A DNA stretch of 16,052 nt from Rhizobiaceae bacterium (GTDB lineage Bacteria > Pseudomonadota > Alphaproteobacteria > Rhizobiales > Rhizobiaceae), in the NCBI GenBank assembly GCA_004299545.1, contig SCRB01000687.1, positions 1 through 16,052 on the forward strand. Direction: 5' to 3'. The notes beneath the pieces were generated by a model that worked only from the letters and a program-made list of their open reading frames with translations, had not been told where the DNA came from and did not search any database. How positions within the stretch are numbered: the stretch's first letter is position 1; each line of letters begins with the position of its first letter. This document shows, piece by piece, positions 7,105 to 14,058 of this stretch. Made by a program: the position numbers and the translations under genes.

Positions 7105-8043
7105 CCGACGCCTTATCATGGTCCCGTGATCGACGCGCATCACCATTTGTGGGATCTCGGCCTCGGCTGCTATCCATGGCTTAATGCTACGGCAGGCGAG
7201 CGGGGCGGCCTCGGCGATCTGGAGCCGGTCAGGCGGAACTACCTTCCCGAGGATTATTGTCGCGACGCGCGGAACCAGAATGTCGTGGCGACCGTGCATG
7301 TCGAAGCGGGGTGGCGCGAGGGCGATTGTATCGGCGAGACGCAATGGCTGGAAACGCTCGACGAGGAAAGAGGCGTCGCGGCGCGCTATGTGGCGCGCGT
7401 CCCGCTCGCCAGCCCCGATGCTCCGGCGCTTCTCGAAAGGCAGGCGGCGTTTCCGCGCGTCGCCGGCATTCGCGACATCGTGAGTTGGGATCCTGATCCG
7501 GCGCGCCGCTTTGCAGCGCGTGACGGCATGATGGACGACCCGGCATGGCGCGCCGGCCTTTCGCTCCTCCCCCGCCATGGCCTTGTTTTCGACCTGCTGA
7601 TTTTCCCGTGTCAGCTTGACGATGCCGTGCGGCTTGCCGCGGCTTTTCCCGACCAGCCTTTCATCCTGAACCATTGCGGCAGTCCGATCGATCGCGATGC
7701 CGAGGGCATGCAGCGCTGGCGGGAGGGGTTGCGGCGATTGGCGCGCCGGCCGAACGTCGCGATCAAGATTTCCGATCTCGTCGCCTATGACCATGACTGG
7801 ACCCTCGAAAGCCTGAGGCAGGTCGCCTTGCATTGCATCGACTGCTTCGGCCCGGAACGGAGCATGTTCGCCAGCGATTTTCCGGTGGCGTCGCTCCATG
7901 CCTCCTTCGATGAAGTGTATGACGGTTTCAGGGCCATCACCGCGGACCTTTCGGCGAGCGAGCAGTCCGCGCTTTTTTTCGGCACGGCGAGGCGGCTTTA
8001 TCGGTTGGATGATGTCTCACCGGCGGGCGGCCTCCCGGCCTGA
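7102..8043 (+). CDS. COG3618-type amidohydrolase (lactonase-like)
   Basis: From the TTG start this is a 313-residue metal-dependent hydrolase of the amidohydrolase_2 group. Relatives include L-fuconolactonase, L-rhamnono-lactonase and 2-pyrone-4,6-dicarboxylate hydrolase, so a lactone is a likely but unproven substrate class. The barrel begins at PVIDAHHHLWDLG, with HxH at His13/His15. His66 in TVHVEAG, His191 in ILNHCGSP and Asp259 in MFASDFPV complete the expected active site. No signal peptide is seen. It is the only plus-strand gene inside the catabolic locus: it diverges from the PLP-enzyme gene and its last 27 bases overlap the convergent permease gene. If a longer ATG start at 7030 were used the protein would have 337 residues, but the extra residues (MWRVPLSSSRA...) are antisense to the PLP enzyme and look non-native. 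Confidence 0.85.
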   Translation: MPTPYHGPVIDAHHHLWDLGLGCYPWLNATAGERGGLGDLEPVRRNYLPEDYCRDARNQNVVATVHVEAGWREGDCIGETQWLETLDEERGVAARYVARVPLASPDAPALLERQAAFPRVAGIRDIVSWDPDPARRFAARDGMMDDPAWRAGLSLLPRHGLVFDLLIFPCQLDDAVRLAAAFPDQPFILNHCGSPIDRDAEGMQRWREGLRRLARRPNVAIKISDLVAYDHDWTLESLRQVALHCIDCFGPERSMFASDFPVASLHASFDEVYDGFRAITADLSASEQSALFFGTARRLYRLDDVSPAGGLPA

Positions 8044-8988
8044 CAGGAGCAGAAGTGCCAGGATGAGTGCGCCGAAGAGGATGCTGCGCCATCCGGGCGA
8101 GGCGTTGACCACGGTGATGAGCGCCGTGATGGTGACGAGCAGGATCGCGCCGGGAATGGTGCCGGCATAGGTGCCGGAACCGCCGAGGATCGATGTTCCG
8201 CCGAGGACCACGGCGGCGATCGAGGTGAGCAGATAGGGATCGCCGATCCCGACATAGCCTTGCCCGTTCATGCCGAGCAGCAGGACGCCGGCCAGCCCCG
8301 AGGTGAAGCCGCAGACGGCATAGACCGCGATGGTCGTCGCGATGACGGGTACGCCGGAGAGTTGCGCGGCTATGGGATTCGCCCCGAGCGCAAAAAGCCT
8401 GGCGCCGAAAGGCGTTGCATGCATCACCCACAGTGTTGCCGCCGAGATGACCAGCCAGAGCAGGATTCCGGCAGGAATACCGGCCGGCCTGGCATTGCCG
8501 AGCCATTGGACGAGTTCGTTCTGGACCGAAACGGCGCTGCCGCCCGCAATGATGATCAGCAATCCTTGCAGGAAGGTCGCCATGGCAAGTGTCATGATCA
8601 TCGGATGCACGCGCAGGAACGCGACCCCCGCGCCGTTGACCAGTCCGATCGCGCTTGCCATCGCCAGCGTCGCGACGATGGCCGATAGGCCCGTCGGGTC
8701 CGCCTGCCAGGTGAAAAGCGGCAGGCCGACGGCGCTCACCGTGATGATGGCCCCGACCGAGAGATCGATGCCGCCTGTGACGACGACGAAGGTCTGCCCC
8801 GCGGCGACCAGGCCGATGACCGCGGAGAGTTCGATCAGGTAGCGCAAATGGCCGTAGGCGCCGAAGCCGCGCATGGTGAAGCCGGCGACGATCCAGACGA
8901 GCGCGACGACCGCGAAGGCGAGGAAGGGGCGGCTGCGCAGGATACTGCCGAGCGAGCGCGTTGGTTTTGCTCCCGCCGCTTCGTTCAT
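8017..8988 (-). CDS. CUT2 sugar-type ABC transporter permease
   Basis: This 323-residue inner-membrane protein belongs to the RbsC/BPD_transp_2 family of importer permeases. It has about eight to ten hydrophobic segments. The family signature VTGGIDLSVGA (70-80) is intact, as is the cytoplasmic coupling region TPFGARLFALGANPIAAQLSG (192-212) that contacts the ATPase. It is the last gene of the importer operon. Its ATG overlaps the stop of the first permease as ATGA (8985-8988), and its 3' end overlaps the convergent amidohydrolase by 27 bases. It probably pairs with the other permease as a heterodimer. Substrate is unknown: the family includes ribose, galactose, xylose, autoinducer-2, but also non-sugar ligands. 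Confidence 0.92.
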   Translation of the reverse strand: MNEAAGAKPTRSLGSILRSRPFLAFAVVALVWIVAGFTMRGFGAYGHLRYLIELSAVIGLVAAGQTFVVVTGGIDLSVGAIITVSAVGLPLFTWQADPTGLSAIVATLAMASAIGLVNGAGVAFLRVHPMIMTLAMATFLQGLLIIIAGGSAVSVQNELVQWLGNARPAGIPAGILLWLVISAATLWVMHATPFGARLFALGANPIAAQLSGVPVIATTIAVYAVCGFTSGLAGVLLLGMNGQGYVGIGDPYLLTSIAAVVLGGTSILGGSGTYAGTIPGAILLVTITALITVVNASPGWRSILFGALILALLLLSGREAARR

Positions 8989-9953
8989 TTGCGCATCCCC
9001 CGGATTTGCGGAAGGGCGACGGCCCCGACGATAATCAGGCCCTGCGCGATGTATTGCGCCACCGGCGTAAAGCCGAGGAAGAACATGACGCTGATCATGA
9101 GGCTGAGGAGAAGGCTGCCGGCAAGCGCGCCGCGCATCGTTCCCTGGCCGCCTAGGAAGCCGACGCCGCCGAGCACCGCCGCCGCGATCGAATTGAGCGT
9201 GAAGCTCTGGCCGATCACCGGATCACCGGATCCCGTCTGCGCTGCCACGAAAAGCCCGGCGCCGGTGCACAGCAGGCCACTGATCGCATAGGCGGCGATG
9301 AGGGCCGTGTCGACGGAGGCGCCGGAGCGATAGGTACCGACTGGATTTTCGCCGGCGGCGTAGAGGCTGAGCCCCAGAGGGGTCGCGAGATAGAGCTTCC
9401 ATGCGAGGACGACGAGAACGAGCAGGCCGAAGGCCGCCGGCGTGCCGCCCGCAAGCAGGTTCGATACCCAGGGCGGCATGGTGCCGCCGGGGCGCGGCAG
9501 GATGAGAAGGGCGGCGCCGGCGATGATGAAGGAGCCCGCCAGCGTGACGACGATCGACGGCAGCCGCAGCTTCACGACGATGAGCCCGGTCGCCGCGCCG
9601 ATGACGAGTCCGGCAAGCGTGACCGCCGCTGTGCCGCCGGCAATGCCGAGGCTCTGCGTCATCGTGGTGGCGGCAATGACCGCACCCAGGCTGACCAGCG
9701 GCCCGATCGCGAGGCTGATGCCGCCGGCCAGCATGAGGATCGCCTGTGCCATCGTCACCAGTGCGAGCGGAAACCAGCTCTGGGTGAATTTCGCGAAGCC
9801 GAAGACGCTGAAAAGGCCAGGGAAAAGGATGCCGTAGGCGATGATGAACGCCAGTATGACAAGAAAAAGGCCGCGCACGCCGATATTGCGGCGCATCTGC
9901 ACCGGCCAGTAGAGCGGATTGACGCCCTGGGAGGAGTTCGCGGCGAGGCTCAT
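8985..9953 (-). CDS. CUT2 sugar-type ABC transporter permease (second subunit)
   Basis: This 322-residue polytopic membrane protein is the other permease of the importer. It differs from its neighbour at the signature: LAGGISLAIGPLVSLG (76-91) instead of the usual GGIDLSVG. The coupling segment TPLGLSLYAAGENPVGTYRSG (191-211) is present. The ATG at 9953 overlaps the ATPase stop as ATGA (9950-9953), which fixes the start; an open frame continues upstream to 10232, but that stretch is a shadow of the ATPase gene. The protein has an N-terminal cytoplasmic tail of about 25 residues before the first membrane helix (GLFLVILAFIIAYGILF, 28-44). Expected partner is the permease encoded just downstream. 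Confidence 0.92.
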   Translation of the reverse strand: MSLAANSSQGVNPLYWPVQMRRNIGVRGLFLVILAFIIAYGILFPGLFSVFGFAKFTQSWFPLALVTMAQAILMLAGGISLAIGPLVSLGAVIAATTMTQSLGIAGGTAAVTLAGLVIGAATGLIVVKLRLPSIVVTLAGSFIIAGAALLILPRPGGTMPPWVSNLLAGGTPAAFGLLVLVVLAWKLYLATPLGLSLYAAGENPVGTYRSGASVDTALIAAYAISGLLCTGAGLFVAAQTGSGDPVIGQSFTLNSIAAAVLGGVGFLGGQGTMRGALAGSLLLSLMISVMFFLGFTPVAQYIAQGLIIVGAVALPQIRGMRK

Positions 9954-11458
9954 GCGGCCGCCTTTTGGGGTTCGACGCCGACGGCGGCGGAGACGATCGC
10001 CTCTTCGCTCAAATCCTGTCGTTCGATGAGCGCGGAGATCCGTCCTTCGCGCAGGACCACCACCCTGTCGCAGAGATGCACCAGTTCCGGCGTGTCGGAA
10101 CTGAGAAGCACGACCGCCTTTCCGGCGGCGGCCAGGTCGCGCAGCATGATGTAGATCTCGCGCTTGGTTTCCACATCGACGCCGCGCGTCGGATCGTTGA
10201 GAAGGAGCACTGCCGGATCCTGCGGCATCCATTTGGCGAGCGCGACCTTCTGCTGGTTGCCGCCGGAAAGAGCCTGTGCCGGGCGGGCGAGATCGCCCTT
10301 GATGGTGAAGCGGCGGGCGAGTTGTTCGGCGGTCCGGCGCTCCGACGAACGGCTCCGCGGCTTCAGCGCGGGCACCCGAGAAAAGGTGGGAAGCATGATG
10401 TTGGTGAGGATGGAATGGATGAGATGCAGGCCCTCGCGCTTGCGGTCGGCCGGAATATAGGCGATGCCGGCCGCATTGGCCTTCGGTACGTTGCGGGGAA
10501 GCTCCCTTGCATCGCCGACCGTGGCGGAGGCCGCTTTTGCCGGGAGTGCGCCATAGAGGCCGAGCAGCAGCTCCTCCTGGCCCTGGCCTACCAGACCACC
10601 TATGCCCAGCACCTCACCGGCCTTCACGGTGAGATCGACGCCGCGCACCATTCCGGCGGAAAAGCCGGTCACGGTGAGAACGGCCGTTCTTTCCGTTGCC
10701 GGTTGCCAGTGCGGAAAGAGATCGCCCGGATCGCGCCCGACCATGAGGCGCACCAGGCCCGCCGCGTCGGTTCCCGCGAGGGGCTGGTCGGCCGTGCGTA
10801 CGCCATCCTTCAGTACCGTGACATGCTCGGCAATCGCCATCACCTCGTTCAGGCGGTGGGAGATATAGAGGATCGCGACGCCGTCCCGGCGCAACTCTCC
10901 GAGAAGGCCGATGAGGGTCTTCGTCTCCGCCGCCGAAAGCGACGAGGTCGGTTCATCGAGAATCAGCACGCGCGGCTCGCGGTAGAGCGCTTTGGCGATC
11001 TCCACCATTTGCCGCCGCCCGAGCGACAGCTGTCCTACCGGTGTCGAGAGCGGTTCGTTCAGGCCGACACGCTCGCACACGGCTTTCGCACCCGCTGCGA
11101 GTGCAGGATAGTCGATCAGTCCGAAACGGCGTGGATAGGCGCCAAGCCCGATATTCTCCGCAATCGACAGGCTGCCCGTCAGGCTGAGTTCCTGCTGCAC
11201 TACGGCGATCCCCGCCTTCTGCGCCTCGCCGGGCGACATATGCGCTATCGCCTTGCCATTGATCTCGATCGCCCCGCCATCGGCGGGCAGGGCGCCCGAA
11301 AGCAGGTTGATAAGGGTCGATTTGCCGGCGCCGTTTTCCCCGAGCAACGCATGGATGCGGCCCGGCATCAGCACGATGGAGACGCCGCGCAGGACGGGGT
11401 TGCCGAAGAAAGCCTTCGACACGTCCCGCGCGGCCAGAAGCGGCATTGCGCTTGCCAA
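9950..11458 (-). CDS. CUT2 sugar-type ABC transporter ATP-binding protein (tandem NBD)
   Basis: This 502-residue protein has two fused nucleotide-binding domains like RbsA/MglA/XylG and powers the importer from the cytoplasmic face. Domain 1 is canonical: Walker A GENGAGKST (40-48), signature LSLGRRQ (144-150), Walker B LILDEPTS (165-172), switch His201 in ISHRLNE. Domain 2 (about 260-490) is degenerate: the Walker A position reads GLVGQGQEEL without the lysine, which is normal for this family, and Walker B reads LLLNDPTRGVDV, with Asn421-Asp422 in place of Asp-Glu; its signature LSGGNQQK (397-404) is intact. The start taken is a TTG at 11458 with AAAGG 8 bases upstream; an ATG at 11446 would remove four residues. 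It lies 17 bases after the binding-protein gene and is coupled by ATGA to the next permease. Confidence 0.93.
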   Translation of the reverse strand: MASAMPLLAARDVSKAFFGNPVLRGVSIVLMPGRIHALLGENGAGKSTLINLLSGALPADGGAIEINGKAIAHMSPGEAQKAGIAVVQQELSLTGSLSIAENIGLGAYPRRFGLIDYPALAAGAKAVCERVGLNEPLSTPVGQLSLGRRQMVEIAKALYREPRVLILDEPTSSLSAAETKTLIGLLGELRRDGVAILYISHRLNEVMAIAEHVTVLKDGVRTADQPLAGTDAAGLVRLMVGRDPGDLFPHWQPATERTAVLTVTGFSAGMVRGVDLTVKAGEVLGIGGLVGQGQEELLLGLYGALPAKAASATVGDARELPRNVPKANAAGIAYIPADRKREGLHLIHSILTNIMLPTFSRVPALKPRSRSSERRTAEQLARRFTIKGDLARPAQALSGGNQQKVALAKWMPQDPAVLLLNDPTRGVDVETKREIYIMLRDLAAAGKAVVLLSSDTPELVHLCDRVVVLREGRISALIERQDLSEEAIVSAAVGVEPQKAAA

Positions 11459-11475
11459 TGAACCGGCCTTTCCCG

Positions 11476-12528
11476 CTATTTCTGAGCCAGAAGCTTGTCG
11501 AACAGCGCCTGATCATAAGGCGAAAAGACATAGCCGTCGGCAGGGAAATCCTTGGCGCGGGCGACATAGCTGGCGACGTTGGAATCGTCGATCACCGGCA
11601 GAGGGATCTTCACGAAGGCCGGGATGTCCTTGCCCTGCAGAGCTTCCACGGCGGCATAGGCAGAAAGCGCGCCGAGCCAGTTCGGCTGCATCGTCGCCCA
11701 GGCCTTCAGATGATATTTTTGCCACAATTCGAGGAACTGCCGTGCGTTTTCGCCTGAGATAGGCACCATGTCGCGGCCCTGTTTTTCGAAAGCGAGGACA
11801 GCACCGGCGGAAAGCGCACCGCCGAGCGACAGCACCCCGTCGATTTGCGGATGGGCGAACAGCAGGCTGGTAACGGCCTCCTGCGCCGGGGCGACATTGT
11901 AAGGCGTGTTGGTTTCAGCCAGGATCTTGATGTCCGGATTGGCCTTGAGGACGGGTACGGCGCCCTTGCGGCGGTCGTCGCTGACCGAAATCCCTGCCGG
12001 CCCGTTGAGGACGATGATGTTGCCCTTGCCGCCGAGAGCCTTGACGATGAAGTTGGCCGCGCCGGCGCCCCATTCGAGCGAGTCAGTGTTGATTTTCGCG
12101 GTGACGTTGTCGGTATCGACGAGGCTGTCGAAATTGATGATGGCGATGCCCTTCTTGCAGGCTTCCGCCAGAACGCGTGTCGGCGCGGTGGAGGAGCCGG
12201 AATCGAGCAGGATCGCGTCGACGTTCGAATCGATCATCGACTGGATCTGCTGGATCTGGATGTTGGCATCGCCCTGCGCGTCGGTGACGACGAGCTTCTT
12301 GACCAGACCGTCCTTCTTCAGCTTGGCGACCTCATCCTCGATCGTGCCCTGTGTCTGTTTCATCCAGGTCGGCACCGAATAGATATTGGCCCAGCCGAGC
12401 GTGTAGGGCGGCTTGCGGTTGCCATCGATACATTTGGCCGCGGCATCCGCTTGCGGGACGCTGCCGAAGCCGACGAGCAGGCCGAGCGAAAGGGCGCTCA
12501 ACGAAGTGAGTGACGAAAACTTCCTCAT
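11476..12528 (-). CDS. ABC transporter periplasmic substrate-binding protein (ribose-type)
   Basis: This 350-residue protein is the Peripl_BP_4-type ligand receptor of the CUT2 importer. A Sec signal peptide is clear: MRKF, a hydrophobic core (about 8-22), and cleavage near ADA-AAK (27-32), with no lipobox. The mature part has two Rossmann-like lobes: lobe 1 with TLGWANIYSVPTWMKQTQ (43-60) and IDSNVDAILLDSGS (99-112), a hinge near GIAIINFDSLVDTDNV (127-142), and lobe 2 with GNIIVLNGPAGISVSDDRRKG (169-189). Many aromatic residues (Trp46, Tyr50, Trp55, Trp269, Trp284) could line the ligand cleft, as in sugar binders. The ATG has AGGGGA six bases upstream. It is the first gene of the importer operon, transcribed away from iclR. 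The ligand is not identifiable. Confidence 0.93.
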   Translation of the reverse strand: MRKFSSLTSLSALSLGLLVGFGSVPQADAAAKCIDGNRKPPYTLGWANIYSVPTWMKQTQGTIEDEVAKLKKDGLVKKLVVTDAQGDANIQIQQIQSMIDSNVDAILLDSGSSTAPTRVLAEACKKGIAIINFDSLVDTDNVTAKINTDSLEWGAGAANFIVKALGGKGNIIVLNGPAGISVSDDRRKGAVPVLKANPDIKILAETNTPYNVAPAQEAVTSLLFAHPQIDGVLSLGGALSAGAVLAFEKQGRDMVPISGENARQFLELWQKYHLKAWATMQPNWLGALSAYAAVEALQGKDIPAFVKIPLPVIDDSNVASYVARAKDFPADGYVFSPYDQALFDKLLAQK

Positions 12529-12625
12529 GATGGTTCCCCTGTTCCGTGATGCCCGCGATGCGCCGGGACCGGTCGGGCGGCATTCCCGTGGCGGGTACTG
12601 CCGGCAGCCGGCTCATCGGAGCGAT

Positions 12626-12665
12626 TTGTCTGATATTTCAGACGATATATCTGTATATCGGACAA
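12626..12665. promoter_or_regulatory. Nested inverted repeats, probable IclR-family operator
   Basis: Two perfect palindromes abut: GTCTGA-TATT-TCAGAC (12628-12643) and CGATATA-TCTG-TATATCG (12643-12660). A third, outer pair encloses both: TTGTCTGATAT (12626-12636) pairs with ATATCGGACAA (12655-12665) at 10 of 11 positions. The 40-bp block lies in the 219-bp gap between the divergent importer operon and iclR, where an IclR protein would be expected to bind and control both sides. The repeats are seen directly; the assignment to this regulator is inference. Confidence 0.6.
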
Positions 12666-12670
12666 GGCGG

Positions 12671-12699
12671 ATGCTAATACGGGTCTTGACAGTTTTCAA
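12671..12699 (-). promoter_or_regulatory. Candidate promoter of the importer operon
   Basis: On the minus strand TTGAAA (12699-12694) is followed after 17 bases by TAGCAT (12676-12671). Transcription would start near 12664, at the edge of the nested palindromes, so a regulator bound there would cover the start site. I see no equally good match for iclR itself: a consensus-like TTGACA occurs at 12686-12691 on the plus strand but lacks a -10 at proper spacing. Confidence 0.35.
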
Positions 12700-12747
12700 G
12701 CGCTTTGAGACGAGGCGGAAGAATCACGCCGTTGGAAGGCAATCGGG

Positions 12748-13548
12748 ATGGACAATAACAAGATGGAAACCGGTGGCCACGGAAACGGGGGAGCGTCCTC
12801 CGGCGGCGAACGCAAGCGCGGCATCGATCGCGTGATCATGCTGCTCGAGGCCTTGCTCAAGCGTCGTGAGCCGGCGCGGGTCGGCGACATCGCCAAAATG
12901 ATCAACGCGCCGCGTTCGACGACCTACGAGATCGTCAACAGCCTGCTCGAAGCGGAGATGCTGGAGAACGTCGGCTCGGAAGGCCACGTCTATTTCGGCC
13001 GCGCCATGCACCTTTTCGGCTGGGCCTACGGCCATCACAATGCGCACTATCGCCGTGTTATCGAGAACATGGAGGCGATGGGGGCGGAAACGGGAGAAAC
13101 GGCACAACTGTGCGGCCTCAGGGGCAACAAATATGTCGTCCTCGATTGCCGCGATTCACCGGGACCGTTCCGCATATCGAGCGATGTCGGCGTGGAGGTG
13201 CCTGTTCCCTGGACGGCATCCGGCCGGCTTCTCCTCGGCCACATGACCGACGACGAGATAAGGGCGTTTATCCCGCGGGAAGACTACCGCCTGCCGGACG
13301 GGCGGGTGATCGCGGAATCGGATTTTCTCGCCGAGATCGCCGAGGCGCGCGTGCGGGGCTATAGCGAGACATCGGGTCTCGCCGACCGTTTCACCTGGTG
13401 CATGGCCGCGCCGATTCCCGATGCGCGCGGCATCGTCAGCCACACGCTCTGTTTCGTGCTGCCGGTGGATACGCCCATCGGACGGCGGGAGGAGTTGCTG
13501 GCCCTTCTGCGCGAACGCGCCCGGAGCCTTTCCCTTTCAGGTAACTGA
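12748..13548 (+). CDS. IclR family transcriptional regulator
   Basis: This 266-residue cytoplasmic protein has the IclR layout: an N-terminal winged helix-turn-helix (about 25-85; RVGDIAKMINAPRSTTYEIVNSLLEAEML holds the recognition helix around 54-66, wing near NVGSEGHVYFG) and a C-terminal effector domain (about 100-260) of GAF-like fold with GRLLLGHM (159-166), RVRGYSETSGL (201-211) and APIPDARGIVSHTL (221-234). A low-complexity Gly/Asn-rich tail of about 20 residues precedes the DNA-binding domain. The ATG has GGAAGG 8 bases upstream. It is divergent from the importer operon and is very likely its regulator, acting through the inverted repeats between them; whether it also controls the enzyme genes further left is not shown. 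The effector is probably the imported compound or a breakdown product. Confidence 0.92.
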   Translation: MDNNKMETGGHGNGGASSGGERKRGIDRVIMLLEALLKRREPARVGDIAKMINAPRSTTYEIVNSLLEAEMLENVGSEGHVYFGRAMHLFGWAYGHHNAHYRRVIENMEAMGAETGETAQLCGLRGNKYVVLDCRDSPGPFRISSDVGVEVPVPWTASGRLLLGHMTDDEIRAFIPREDYRLPDGRVIAESDFLAEIAEARVRGYSETSGLADRFTWCMAAPIPDARGIVSHTLCFVLPVDTPIGRREELLALLRERARSLSLSGN

Positions 13549-13581
13549 GCCTCGAAAGGCGCACCTGCACCGATCCCGCGC

Positions 13582-13622
13582 AAAAATAAACCGGGATGCG
13601 GTTCGTCTGAACTGCATCCCGG
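13582..13622 (-). terminator. Rho-independent terminator of trxA
   Basis: Arms at 13591-13604 (CCGGGATGCGGTTC) and 13609-13622 (GAACTGCATCCCGG) pair over 14 positions with a single G-U and a 4-base loop. On the minus strand the stem is followed by a T-rich tract (TTTATTTTT, 13590-13582), so it terminates transcription arriving from trxA, 34 bases after its stop. No T-run follows on the plus strand, so it is a poorer terminator for iclR. Confidence 0.85.
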
Positions 13623-13656
13623 TCACCATGCACACAATTGGAAAGCGTATCCGCCG

Positions 13657-13980
13657 TCAGGCGACAGCGCCGTTGATCCAGTGTGAAAGCGCAGTCTTGG
13701 GCAGCGCGCCGACCTTCATATCGGCAACCTGGCCGCCCTTGAAGATCATCAGGGTCGGGATCGAGCGAACGCCGAATTGCGCCGCAAGCTCGGGATTCTC
13801 GTCGATATTGAGCTTGGCGACCTTGACCTTGCCGTCGAGTTCCGTCGCGATCTCTTCCAGCGACGGAGCGATCATCTTGCACGGGCCACACCATTCTGCC
13901 CAGAAATCGACGACGACCGGCTCCGCGGACTGGAGCACGCTCGACTGAAAATTGTTGTTGTCAACCTTTTCGGTGGCCAT
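13657..13980 (-). CDS. trxA: Thioredoxin
   Basis: This 107-residue protein is a classical small cytoplasmic thioredoxin, a dithiol reductant for ribonucleotide reductase, methionine sulfoxide reductase and other targets. The active site WCGPC is at 30-34 (Cys31/Cys34), the cis-proline is Pro75 in RSIPT, and buried Asp25 sits in VVDFWAEW. The length equals that of E. coli TrxA plus or minus two residues. I chose the ATG at 13980 (MATEKVDN) with AAGGAA about 9 bases upstream; an ATG at 14019 would add 13 residues with no family match. It lies 78 bases downstream of addA in the same direction and ends at a strong terminator. A clear promoter between addA and trxA is not visible, so it may be read partly from the addA transcript. 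Confidence 0.96.
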   Translation of the reverse strand: MATEKVDNNNFQSSVLQSAEPVVVDFWAEWCGPCKMIAPSLEEIATELDGKVKVAKLNIDENPELAAQFGVRSIPTLMIFKGGQVADMKVGALPKTALSHWINGAVA

Positions 13981-14058
13981 GGGAGGAATTCCTTGGATTG
14001 GCGAAATGTCGCGTCGCATGTGGGAATGGCGGGAAGTCCATTCAAGGTCCCCTTCTTC

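Noticed and set aside
6128..7129. 333-codon plus-strand open frame over the PLP-enzyme gene
   Set aside because: Arg/Asp/Gly-rich translation with no motifs; a mirror of the minus-strand PLP enzyme with intact Lys82 and His-Pro-Cys.
9954..10232. N-terminal extension of the first permease
   Set aside because: It lies entirely within the ATPase gene in another frame and reads as low-quality Arg/Gly-rich sequence; the ATG at 9953 is coupled to the ATPase stop.
9965..11461. 498-codon plus-strand open frame antisense to the ATPase
   Set aside because: High GC content with biased third positions leaves antisense frames open; the translation shows no domain, whereas the minus-strand frame is an unmistakable ABC ATPase.
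14024..14043. Inverted repeat GAATGG/CCATTC between addA and trxA
   Set aside because: Only six base pairs with an 8-base loop and no T-run; expected by chance and not enough for a terminator or operator call.
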